In this document: in pieces, positions 19,154 to 26,830 of the stretch
Numbering within the stretch: position 1 is the stretch's first letter
Layout of the letters: each line of letters starts with the position of its first letter
NCBI GenBank assembly: GCA_021817985.1
Contig: JAKAFK010000045.1
Location: 1-33,113 of the forward strand
Length of the DNA: 33,113 nt
DNA from: Pseudomonadota bacterium
GTDB lineage: Bacteria; Pseudomonadota; Gammaproteobacteria; Burkholderiales; JAKAFK01
Direction of reading: 5' to 3'
Notes under the pieces: generated by a model
Told to the model about the DNA's origin: nothing
What the model saw: only the letters and a program-made list of their open reading frames with translations
Databases searched by the model: none
Program-made: the position numbers and the translations under genes

Positions 19154-19158
19154 GTCGC

Positions 19159-19260
19159 TCAGCCAAACCGGATGAAGGTCCACGCAAAAAGCGCCACCGC
19201 GACGAGCATGAGCCATGCCGCGGTCCGCCACTTCCCGCGCGCCATCCAGCGGCGCCTCAC
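19159..19260 (-). CDS. Short single-helix protein of the oxidase operon (small assembly protein type)
   Basis: A 33-residue frame from GTG (19260) with an excellent AAGGGAG (complement of 19268-19274) 7 bases upstream, starting 13 bases after the ctaD stop. The product begins VRRRWMARGKWRTAAW and continues with one hydrophobic helix (LMLVAVALFAWTFI) and a short tail. A basic N-terminus and a single helix match the tiny 'cytochrome oxidase small assembly protein' genes that follow subunit I in many proteobacterial operons. The role is unproven. An internal ATG at residue 6 is possible, but the Shine-Dalgarno favours the GTG. A longer frame covering this one extends into ctaD and is a shadow. 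Confidence 0.65.
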   Translation of the reverse strand: MRRRWMARGKWRTAAWLMLVAVALFAWTFIRFG

Positions 19261-19273
19261 GGAGTTTCTCCCT

Positions 19274-20848
19274 TCACGAGATGACCGGCTCCGTCTCGAA
19301 CGTGTGGTAAGGCGGCGGCGACGGCAGCGTCCACTCGAGGGAGGTTGCGCCCTCCCAGGGGCGGTCGCCCGCGGGCACGCCGCCGCGAATGCATTTGACG
19401 ATCGCGTACAGGAAAATGAGCTGCGAGAGTCCCAGGCCGAAGGCAGCGATGCTGACCACCTGATTGAGGGTCGTGTATTGGAGCGCATAGTCCGCCACCC
19501 TGCGCGGCATGCCGGCAAGCCCGAGGAAATGCATGGGGAAAAAAGTGAGGTTGAAGAAGATGGTGGTCAGCCAGAAGTGCCATTTGCCGAGCGTTTCGTC
19601 GTACATATGCCCGGTCCATTTCGGCAGCCAGTAATAGATGCCCGCCATGATCGCCATGGCCGCGCCGGAGAAAAGCACGTAATGAAAATGGGCCACCACG
19701 TAGTAAGTGCCATGCAGCTGGATGTCGACCGGCGTGACGGCGAGCACCAGCCCGCTGAACCCGCCGATCGTGAACATCAGGACGAAGCCGATGGCGAAGA
19801 GCATGGGCGTCTCGAAGCTCAAGGAGCCGCGCCACATGGTCGCCACCCAATTGAAGATCTTGACCCCGGTTGGGACGGCGATCAGCATGGTGGCATACAT
19901 GAAGAACAGTTGGCCGGACGCCGGGAAGCCGACGGTGAACATGTGATGCCCCCAGACCACGAACGAAAGCGTGGCGATCGAGGCCGTCGCATAGACCATC
20001 GACGCATACCCGAACAAGGGCTTGCGCGAGAAGGTCGGGATGATCTCGGAGATGATGCCGAAGGCCGGCAGGATCATGATGTACACCTCGGGGTGCCCGA
20101 AGAACCAGAAGATATGCTGGAACATGATCGGATCGCCCCCCCCGGCGGCGTTGAAGAAGTGCGTCCCGAAATGACGATCGGCAAGCACCATGGTCACCGC
20201 CCCTGCAAGGACCGGCATCACGGCGACCAGCAGATAGGCGGTGATGAGCCATGTCCACACGAAAAGCGGCATCTTCATGAGCGTCATGCCGGGCGCGCGC
20301 AGGTTGAGGATGGTGGTGATGATGTTGATCGCGCCCATGATCGACGAGATCCCGAGGATATGGATCGCGAAGATCGTCATGTCCATGCCGGGCCCCATTT
20401 CCACCGACAGCGGCGGGTACATCGTCCACCCGGTGGCCGCCGCCCCTCCCGGCACGAAAAACTCGCCGATCATCAGCAGGGCGGCAAACGGGAGCAGCCA
20501 GAAGCTCCAGTTGTTCATGCGCGGGAACGCCATGTCCGGGGCGCCGATCATCAGCGGGATCTGCCAGTTGGCGAAGCCCACGAACGCCGGCATGATGACC
20601 CCGAAGATCATCATCAGCCCATGCATGGTCACGAACTGGTTGTACAGGGCAGGGGAAAAAAGCCGTGCGCCGGGCTCAAAAAGCTCGGCCCGGATGAGCA
20701 TGGCGAAGAAGCCCGCGATGAAGAACATGACAAGGGAGAAGCACAGATACAAGGTGCCGATGTCCTTGTGGTTGGTGGTCGTGATCCAGCGCACGAGACC
20801 GCGCGCATGCGGGCCGGCATGTTCGTCGTGAGAGGCGACAGCTTCCAT
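19274..20848 (-). CDS. ctaD: Cytochrome c oxidase subunit I (A1-type aa3 oxidase)
   Basis: A 524-residue, 12-helix catalytic subunit that reduces O2 to water and pumps protons. Visible ligands and channel residues are H76 for heme a, D105 at the D-channel entrance in GAPDMAFPRMNN, H252 with E254 and Y256 in GHPEVY (Cu-B ligand, D-channel glutamate, cross-linked tyrosine), HH at 301-302 for Cu-B, K330 of the K channel in PTGVKIFNW, and H387/H389 for hemes a3 and a. The HPEVY glutamate and the K-channel lysine place it in the A1 class. AAGGAG precedes the ATG by 8 bases; ctaC ends 30 bases upstream. No truncation or lost ligand was seen. Confidence 0.98.
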   Translation of the reverse strand: MEAVASHDEHAGPHARGLVRWITTTNHKDIGTLYLCFSLVMFFIAGFFAMLIRAELFEPGARLFSPALYNQFVTMHGLMMIFGVIMPAFVGFANWQIPLMIGAPDMAFPRMNNWSFWLLPFAALLMIGEFFVPGGAAATGWTMYPPLSVEMGPGMDMTIFAIHILGISSIMGAINIITTILNLRAPGMTLMKMPLFVWTWLITAYLLVAVMPVLAGAVTMVLADRHFGTHFFNAAGGGDPIMFQHIFWFFGHPEVYIMILPAFGIISEIIPTFSRKPLFGYASMVYATASIATLSFVVWGHHMFTVGFPASGQLFFMYATMLIAVPTGVKIFNWVATMWRGSLSFETPMLFAIGFVLMFTIGGFSGLVLAVTPVDIQLHGTYYVVAHFHYVLFSGAAMAIMAGIYYWLPKWTGHMYDETLGKWHFWLTTIFFNLTFFPMHFLGLAGMPRRVADYALQYTTLNQVVSIAAFGLGLSQLIFLYAIVKCIRGGVPAGDRPWEGATSLEWTLPSPPPYHTFETEPVIS

Positions 20849-20878
20849 GGCGAGGCTCCTTAGGCTGGCGAAAAGACG

Positions 20879-21739
20879 TCAGGAGGAACGGGCGGCGCGC
20901 GACGCCGTGAGCGTCCGGTGCCCGCGCGAGGCCTGGGCCTTCGCGGCCGCCGTCGCGGCGGTCTTTTTCCCCCGCTGCTCCGCGGCCACCCAGGCCGCGA
21001 ACTGCGCAGGCGTCACGGCGTCCACGACGATGGGCATGAAGGCATGCCCTTTGCCGCACAGCTCGGTGCAATACCCCCGGTAGACGCCCGGGGCATCAGC
21101 CTCGAACCAGGTCGCCTTGATGAAGCCCGGGAAGGCGTCCTGCTTGACGCCCAGCGCGGGCACGAACCAGGAATGGACCACGTCGGCGGACGTCACCAGG
21201 AGACGGATCTTCTCGCCGGTGGGCACCACCATCGGATGATCCACTTGCTCCAGATAATGGCGGTTCTTGGGCGCCAGGTCGGCGAGTTGGGCCGGCGGGG
21301 TGGACAGGGTGCTGAAAAACGAGATGCCATAGGGCAGATAGGTATACTGCCATTTCCACTGGTAGCCGGTGACCTCGATCGACAGGGCGGAACCCGCCGT
21401 GTTCTTCATGGCGAGCACGGTGCGCGTGGCCGGATAGGCCATGCCGGCCAGGATGAGGAAAGGGATGATGGTCCACACCACCTCGAGGGCCAGATTCTCG
21501 TGAAACAAGGCCGGCTTGTGTCCAACCGACTTGCGGTGGTTCACGATCGCGTAAAGCATCGCGCCGAACACCACGATGAAGATGCCCAGGCAGACCCACA
21601 GCACCATGATATGGAGGCCATAGATCTGCTCGGCGATCGGAGAAGCGGGCGGCTTCAGATTGATCTCGAACGCCCGTGCGGGCGCCCAGACAAGGATCCC
21701 GAAGAGCAGGCAGAGAGCCCCGGATACGGTTTTCCTCAT
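20879..21739 (-). CDS. ctaC: Cytochrome c oxidase subunit II with Cu-A site
   Basis: A 286-residue subunit that accepts electrons from cytochrome c at a binuclear Cu-A centre. It has a signal peptide (about 1-23, cut near ARA-FE), two transmembrane helices (about 42-66 and 85-105) and a periplasmic cupredoxin domain. Cu-A ligands are complete: H189, C224, E226, C228, H232 and M235. The aromatic patch GYQWKWQY (125-132) for electron entry is present. There is no fused C-terminal cytochrome c domain; the protein ends in a basic Ala/Lys/Arg tail. The frame is open upstream, but the ATG at 21739 has AGGGAGG 7 bases before it and begins a clean signal peptide. It lies 26 bases after the DUF2244 gene. 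Confidence 0.97.
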   Translation of the reverse strand: MRKTVSGALCLLFGILVWAPARAFEINLKPPASPIAEQIYGLHIMVLWVCLGIFIVVFGAMLYAIVNHRKSVGHKPALFHENLALEVVWTIIPFLILAGMAYPATRTVLAMKNTAGSALSIEVTGYQWKWQYTYLPYGISFFSTLSTPPAQLADLAPKNRHYLEQVDHPMVVPTGEKIRLLVTSADVVHSWFVPALGVKQDAFPGFIKATWFEADAPGVYRGYCTELCGKGHAFMPIVVDAVTPAQFAAWVAAEQRGKKTAATAAAKAQASRGHRTLTASRAARSS

Positions 21740-21765
21740 GAGCAGCCTCCCTCTGGCCGCGGCGG

Positions 21766-22248
21766 CTACCGGCTGCGCAGTCGACCCCTCAGATCGCGCA
21801 CCGCCATCACCCGCTCGGCATCGGTCATGTGCTTGCCGAAAACCACTTCCTGGCCACCCGAACACAGGGCGAGGCGGCACCGGTGGCATGGACGCAGGCA
21901 GCGCAAGACGATGCGCGTCCAATAGCGATTGAACTCAAACCGCCGGCTTCGCCCCTGCTCGCTGAGCTCGATGACGACCCTGTCGCCCTGCACGGTCAGT
22001 CGCTCGTAGTCGCGGGCATGGGCCGCCAGCCGCTGAAACGCCCAGGCCAGCGCCGCCACCTCGAGTCCGGTGAACGGAAGGACCATCCAGGCCCCCATCC
22101 ACAGCGCGACGCCCACGACAGCCATGCAAAGAAAGATCAGAATCCCGAGAACACAGGCCGTCCCGGCAGAACTTAGGGAACAGTTTCGGGCGGCCGTTAT
22201 AGAAAACGCTGCCGGTGGCATCGAGCGCTCATCAGTTACCACCATCAT
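21766..22248 (-). CDS. DUF2244-family membrane protein with an unusual cysteine cluster
   Basis: A 160-residue protein. There are two adjacent hydrophobic helices (about 31-50 and 52-72), then a cytoplasmic domain with DUF2244 marks: LPFTGLEVAALAWAF, ARDYERL, FEFNRYW and a final LTDAER-like MTDAERVMAVRDLR. The family commonly precedes subunit II of proteobacterial oxidases; its function is not established. This copy has C117, C121, C124 and C129 (C-x3-C-x2-C-x4-C, with H122) where I expect ordinary residues in the family, plus C23, C32 and C41 near the first helix. It is the first gene of the oxidase cluster. Of two adjacent ATGs, the upstream one is taken; AGGA lies 6 bases before it. Confidence 0.88.
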   Translation of the reverse strand: MMVVTDERSMPPAAFSITAARNCSLSSAGTACVLGILIFLCMAVVGVALWMGAWMVLPFTGLEVAALAWAFQRLAAHARDYERLTVQGDRVVIELSEQGRSRRFEFNRYWTRIVLRCLRPCHRCRLALCSGGQEVVFGKHMTDAERVMAVRDLRGRLRSR

Positions 22249-22808
22249 GATGAATCCTGCATTTCTTGGCCGCGCAGGAACACCCGTCTTCCCTTCAACT
22301 TAGCACAGCCGCTGACGCGCGCAAGGCCGCCTAGAATCTCTCGCCGCATGCGGCTTTGCGCCTAAAATCCCTATATTTGATAGGGCCTTTCATGCGCTCC
22401 TTTCTTGAGCCCCCCGACACGGGGGAGCGGCAGGCGCCGATGACCGCGCGATGCGCGCGTTAGAGTCATGGGCCGTTAGATCCTGGCGCGGCGGGCCATT
22501 CTCTCGCGGGTACCCTCCGGTGGCGACACCCGAAAATCGAACAGCACATCAGGAACCGCTCGCGCACGGTGCCGCAGCACCGTCATCATCCGGGATGGCT
22601 ATACTCTCAACAAACATCCGCGAGAATGCCCTCGCCTTGGCCATGGGGAGGAAGACGGGAATTTGATCTTGTTGTCTGTCGCCCGAGCAGGAAACGGTGC
22701 CGGATTTGATGACGCTTGTGGATTGCTCCTCGTCGCGGCTGTATGGGTGGAGGAGATAGCAAAAAAAACTGGCTGCGGCACTGAGCTCAGGACCCGAGGA
22801 TTGCCCCC
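22249..22808. other. 560-bp intergenic region upstream of the oxidase operon
   Basis: No convincing gene. It must carry the oxidase promoter on the minus strand and perhaps one for the plus-strand gene at 22809. Dyads present are GCCGCATGCGGC (22343-22354, perfect), CCCTAT-atttg-ATAGGG (22369-22385, perfect arms) and a C5/G5 hairpin around 22410-22425. An A8 run lies at about 22761-22768. No hexamer pair is good enough to call a promoter. Confidence 0.5.
22343..22385. promoter_or_regulatory. Two perfect dyads upstream of the DUF2244/oxidase operon
   Basis: A 12-bp palindrome GCCGCATGCGGC (22343-22354) is followed by CCCTAT-ATTTG-ATAGGG (22369-22385), 95-137 bases before the first operon gene. 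The second contains an AT-rich core (CTATATTTGATAG) that could overlap a promoter. Regulator binding is inferred from symmetry alone. Confidence 0.35.
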
Positions 22809-23126
22809 ATGAAGAACCACACGTTCGATGCCGATGACAGCCGCAAGCGGCGGTGGGCGCGACCACCGGTCGCTCCAGCCAAAGACCTAGGGAGACGATT
22901 CCGGCTGGCTGTGCTGGTCGCCGCCGCCGGCTGCGCGGCTTCGGGGTATGCACCCGCAGACGCCGCGCCGGTGCGCCCTGCACCACCCCCGGCGACCGTG
23001 CCCACGCTGCCTGGGAGGCCACCCCCAGGTGCTCCTCCCGGCCCGCCTCCGACGGCGCCCTCTACGCCGCCGGCCGCGCCGAGCATGCCGCCTGCGGCAC
23101 CCTCCGCGCCGCCGGCAGTCCCGTGA
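22809..23126 (+). CDS. Small Pro/Ala-rich exported protein
   Basis: A 105-residue frame. The N-terminus is charged (MKNHTFDADDSRKRRW), then a basic stretch RRFRLA leads into a hydrophobic segment LAVLVAAAGCAASGYAPADA that looks like a signal peptide (cleavage near ADA-AP) or possibly a lipobox (AAG-C). The remaining 50 residues are almost only P, A, G, T and S, with PPGAPPGPPPTAPSTPPAAP-type repeats. Such tails are seen in periplasmic or surface low-complexity proteins, but no family is recognised. CGAGG lies about 10 bases before the ATG. It converges with the GGDEF-EAL gene. A Gly-rich minus-strand frame over the same DNA is judged a shadow. Confidence 0.5.
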   Translation: MKNHTFDADDSRKRRWARPPVAPAKDLGRRFRLAVLVAAAGCAASGYAPADAAPVRPAPPPATVPTLPGRPPPGAPPGPPPTAPSTPPAAPSMPPAAPSAPPAVP

Positions 23127-23186
23127 ACCCGGACGACGCGGGGTCGCGCCCGCGCGGCCGGCGCGATAAGCCCGCCACGGGCGGCC

Positions 23187-25865
23187 TCATCGCACGCGGC
23201 CTTCGCCCTGGGCGGCGAGCCATGCCCTGAATTCCCCTTGAATCGCCTCCCCGACGCGCTGGAGCTCAGCCCTCTTTCGCGCCAGGGCTGGGCTACGTCC
23301 GTTGCCTGCGGGCTTTCTGATCACGCTCGCCAGCTCGCGCGCAGCCTCGTGCAACTGCTCATGAAGGCCGGTAATCGCCCGAAAATGCGCATTGCCGTCG
23401 TATCGGCGCGAGCCGTCCCCGTGCAGCCATTTGCCCAACACGCAAAGCTGCTGGGAGTTGAGCTCGGCAAGACGTCCCGCCTCGTCGCCCTCCTCGGCCT
23501 CAAGACCACGGGTGCTTTCGCGCATACGCTGCGCGTGCGCCAGCGCCGCAATCATCAGGCCGTAGTCCTCCGGCCGCCAGGGCTGGTCCGTCCAGGTGGT
23601 CCAGACGGGGCTGGCCCGATAGGCCGCAACCCAGCCCAGCACTTGGTCCGCGGGCATCGGCATCGCCATCGCATAGCCCTGCGCGCGCTGGCATCCGAGC
23701 TGAAGCAGCAGGCAGCCGTGCTCAATGCTTTCGACGCCTTCGCCGATCACCTCGAGCCCGATCAGCCGCGCGGACGTGATGACGCCCGCCACGATGGCGG
23801 CGTCCTTCGGATCATGGAGAATATCGCTCACGAACGCGCGATCGATCTTGATCGCATCGGCGGGCAGCCGCTGGAGGTAGCTCAACGGCGCATTCCCGGT
23901 CCCGAAATCGTCCAGCGCGACCGTCACACCGAGCGCGCGCGCCGCGGCCAAGATCTCGCGCGCCGCCTCCAGATCGGCGATCGCCGTCGTTTCGGTCACC
24001 TCGATTTCCACTCGATCCGGGGCCGCGCCGCAGGACTTGAGGGCCTCCTCCAAATCCCGGATGAAATCGTGGGCGAGCAGGTGGCGCGTGCCGATATTGA
24101 CGGAAACACGCAGGGGCAAGCCCAACGCTGCCCAGGCGACCTGCTGTGTCAGGGCCTCGTGCAGGACAAAGCGGCCCACCTGGCACGAGGTCTGTCCATC
24201 TTCAAGCGCTCCAAGAAAGGCGCCCGGCGCGAGCACCCCCCGAGTCGGATGCTGCCAGCGCAGCAGGGCCTCCACACCAATCACGGCGCCGCTTGGCATG
24301 TCGACCTGCGGCTGGTAGTACAGGGACAACTCACCTTGCGTGAGCGCATGACGCAACTCCCGCGACAAGCGAGCCTGCCATTTGGCCTCCTCCGAGAGCG
24401 TCGTCGAGTACAGGGTGCTGCGGTCCCCGCCTGCGTTCTTCGACGAATACATCGCCATGTCGGCATGCCTGAGCAGCACATCCGCCTCGGCGTCATCCAG
24501 GGGAAACAGGGTAAACCCCATGCTGACGGACAGGCCGTGCCGATCATGTTCCAGCACGAAGGGCGTCCTCATCGCCGTCAGAAGGCGCTCCACCAAGGCG
24601 TCGAGCTGGGCCACATTCTCCATCGCGTCCAGCAGAAGACCGAACTCGTCGCCGCCCAGCCGGGCCAGCGTATCCTGCGGCCGCAAGATCCCCCGAAGGC
24701 GCGCAGCCACCTGGCGCAGCACCTTGTCGCCGGCGGCATGGCCGTGACGATCGTTGACGGTCTTGAAGCCGTCCAGGTCGAGCACCCCGATGGCCAGCAG
24801 CCGGTCCCTTCGTTCCGGACCCGAGATGGCATGGTGCATGCGGTCGGAAAAGAGCGCGCGGTTGGGCAGACCGGTGAGCGGGTCGCGCAGGCTCTGATCG
24901 CGCAACCCGGTGAGGAGCTCCGCGAAATGGGAAAAGGCCTGGAAGTGATCAAAGCCGATGCGCCGAAAGTAATGCGCCGAATCCGAGGCGAAGATCCCGA
25001 CGCCGGCATAACCGTTGCGCAGCTTCCCGAAGGGAAAGAATCCCACCTCCTGGGCTTCGATGGGCAGCGGCTTCAGCCAGCCCAGCGCCGCAGCGGCGGC
25101 CGCCGTGAGGATCACCGGCAAGCCGGAGTTGGACGCGCGCGAACAAGGATCGTCGGCATCAGGAAGAATGCACAAGGGACACAGTGCGCCGAAAGGCTCC
25201 TGTGCCCCTCGGATGGCCCAATCCCCGTTGCTTCCCCATTCCACCGCGCTCCATGCCGCGACGATGTGGGTGCCTTCGCCCACCAGCCCGCGACACGTTT
25301 TGTCCAGCAAGACCTCCCATGCGCCGTTCGATTGCTCGGTCAGCATGGTATGGATCAAGACGCGAGTGAGCGCCGTACGTGCCGCGTCATCTTCGGACTG
25401 CGCCTTGACAAAGCCTTCGAGCTGGAGGGAAATATCCGCGAAGATGGCGCGCGCGAGGATCTGCCGCAAGCGAGACCAGTCGCCCGCCGGAATGTCCAAG
25501 GCATCCCCCAGCCCCTCCAGGTGCTCCAGATAGAGCGCATAGCCGCCCACCAGCCATGCCTGCGCGATCCCCTGTCGGTAATGCATGCCTCCGATTCGCA
25601 TGACATCCTGCCGATAGCGGCGATCAAAACGGTCGCGCAACAGGCGGCCAAAGTGGTCCATCTGCCTTTCGAGCAGCGAAGCCAGGCCGGAAGGCGTTTG
25701 TTGGTCGAGGATGGCGGCCGTGTCCGGGTGATGCGACAGATAGTCGTAGAACACGGGAGCGAACCGGCGAACGCGCTGCTCGAGCGCCGGCTGATAACGC
25801 GCCAGCAAATCGAAGTCTTCCCGCCCCAGGCCCAGGAACTTGAGAATCGATTGAGAACTCGGCAT
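23187..25865 (-). CDS. Globin-coupled GGDEF-EAL protein with C-terminal CZB zinc-binding domain
   Basis: An 892-residue soluble protein. Residues 1-155 form a sensor globin, with the proximal heme histidine at H95 in MRIGGMHYRQGI and distal-side residues in the FYDYL region. Residues about 165-320 look GAF-like and contain C229, C232 and C241. The GGDEF domain (325-485) has an intact GGDEF at 404-408 and an inhibitory-site RxxD at 395-398. The EAL domain (495-745) has E532-A-L, N590, ETE-like VTETTA, DDFGTG, K673 and E709, so it looks able to hydrolyse c-di-GMP. The C-terminal CZB-like domain (about 765-850) has H777, C808 in CVLGKWL, H835 and H839. ATG 25865 is chosen (AAAGGA upstream; an earlier ATG adds 21 unrelated residues). 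The likely role is O2/NO- and zinc- or oxidant-tuned c-di-GMP turnover. Confidence 0.93.
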   Translation of the reverse strand: MPSSQSILKFLGLGREDFDLLARYQPALEQRVRRFAPVFYDYLSHHPDTAAILDQQTPSGLASLLERQMDHFGRLLRDRFDRRYRQDVMRIGGMHYRQGIAQAWLVGGYALYLEHLEGLGDALDIPAGDWSRLRQILARAIFADISLQLEGFVKAQSEDDAARTALTRVLIHTMLTEQSNGAWEVLLDKTCRGLVGEGTHIVAAWSAVEWGSNGDWAIRGAQEPFGALCPLCILPDADDPCSRASNSGLPVILTAAAAAALGWLKPLPIEAQEVGFFPFGKLRNGYAGVGIFASDSAHYFRRIGFDHFQAFSHFAELLTGLRDQSLRDPLTGLPNRALFSDRMHHAISGPERRDRLLAIGVLDLDGFKTVNDRHGHAAGDKVLRQVAARLRGILRPQDTLARLGGDEFGLLLDAMENVAQLDALVERLLTAMRTPFVLEHDRHGLSVSMGFTLFPLDDAEADVLLRHADMAMYSSKNAGGDRSTLYSTTLSEEAKWQARLSRELRHALTQGELSLYYQPQVDMPSGAVIGVEALLRWQHPTRGVLAPGAFLGALEDGQTSCQVGRFVLHEALTQQVAWAALGLPLRVSVNIGTRHLLAHDFIRDLEEALKSCGAAPDRVEIEVTETTAIADLEAAREILAAARALGVTVALDDFGTGNAPLSYLQRLPADAIKIDRAFVSDILHDPKDAAIVAGVITSARLIGLEVIGEGVESIEHGCLLLQLGCQRAQGYAMAMPMPADQVLGWVAAYRASPVWTTWTDQPWRPEDYGLMIAALAHAQRMRESTRGLEAEEGDEAGRLAELNSQQLCVLGKWLHGDGSRRYDGNAHFRAITGLHEQLHEAARELASVIRKPAGNGRSPALARKRAELQRVGEAIQGEFRAWLAAQGEGRVR

Positions 25866-26830
25866 GCCGGTTCGTCCTTTCCAAGAAGGCGCCCTTACAA
25901 GGCCGGCAGGGATGCGGGATATGCCCAATCCCGCATCGCGGGGCTGCGCCGGATCTCCACGAATGCCGTTGAGCGCCCATCCTCCGCGTCGCGGTCGGGT
26001 CGCTGCCTGGGAAAGGCCCTGAGGGAAGAGTGGTCCATCCTATCGGGTCACCTGCATAGGCAGGCTCGCCGCGCCACTGCCCTCTCCACTTCAGACCCTA
26101 GCGGGTCAAGGACAACATCCACCTATCGGGAAGTCTAAAGGGTAGCCGATAAATCCCCGAGATGCTGAACCACTTGAGGCGTCGATGCCCGCCGGCATAC
26201 AGCCGTCCGGCATCGCGCGGGAGGATAGATCGTGCGAATCGTCATGGCATCTCACCCCATATCGCATGCTCCTCCTGAACCCGGGCGGTGTCAGAAGGCG
26301 AGCAGCGGCTTTGTAATTATTTGTATTTCGCACATTCCATCACCCTATACGCGCCCTGTCAATCATCGGCTCATTGTAGGGGAACCCGTCACATTTCAAT
26401 GGACCCGAAGAGGCGCGTTAGCGCCATGACCGGACGCAGGCCCTTGCAGCCGCGGCGGTAGGGATGGCCGGGCCGAGACGTTATAGGACTTACTCATCCT
26501 ATTTAGACAGACGGAACCGTTCGCGGTAGGCGGTGGCCCCACTTTAGATGCGAAAAGCGGCATGAGTCGCGCCTGAGCTCGTTTTGGCCCCAGCGGATCC
26601 CATCTCACGTCAAAATCCAGGATTCGGACAAACAAGTTGTCCGCACTGTCTAGGACGGTCCCCGTACCCTGCGACGCACGCCTCATGTTCCGGACCGCGT
26701 TGCCATGGCTTTTTTGCATCGTCGGCGCGCCGCGACCGTCGGATGCTCTGGCGGGCGAGACGCACACCCGGGCCCTGACAGGACAAGAGGCGAGGCCAGC
26801 CTTCCTTCCCTCGCGCTCGCGAAGAATCGG
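25866..26830. other. 965-bp gene-poor region between the GGDEF-EAL gene and bioD
   Basis: No credible gene: the open frames on both strands are short and unlike any family I know. It contains three near-identical CCTA(T/G)CGGG boxes (26039-26133), an AT-rich patch (about 26310-26350) and a small GGCGC-GTTA-GCGCC hairpin (26412-26425). A minus-strand TTGACA (complement of 26359-26364 approximately) lies about 495 bases before the GGDEF-EAL start, without a good -10. It may harbour the promoter of that gene or a decayed gene. Confidence 0.5.
26039..26133. repeat. Three CCTA(T/G)CGGG boxes upstream of the GGDEF-EAL gene
   Basis: CCTATCGGGTCA (26039-26050), CCTAGCGGGTCA (26097-26108) and CCTATCGGGAAG (26122-26133), all in the same orientation, lie 174-268 bases upstream of the minus-strand start at 25865. 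The 9-base core is shared with one substitution. They could be binding sites for one regulator. Confidence 0.35.

Noticed and set aside
22640..22800. A possible riboswitch or structured RNA before the Pro-rich gene
   Set aside because: No conserved core of the c-di-GMP, fluoride, cobalamin or TPP classes could be matched by eye.
22787..23086. A Gly-rich minus-strand frame resembling a PE/PGRS-like protein
   Set aside because: It is the complement of the Pro/Ala-rich plus-strand frame, has no ribosome binding site, and its N-terminus lies in the repeat.
23238..26138. A 966-codon plus-strand open frame antisense to the GGDEF-EAL gene
   Set aside because: Low-complexity Arg/His/Gln composition and no family features; the minus strand encodes recognisable globin, GGDEF, EAL and CZB motifs.
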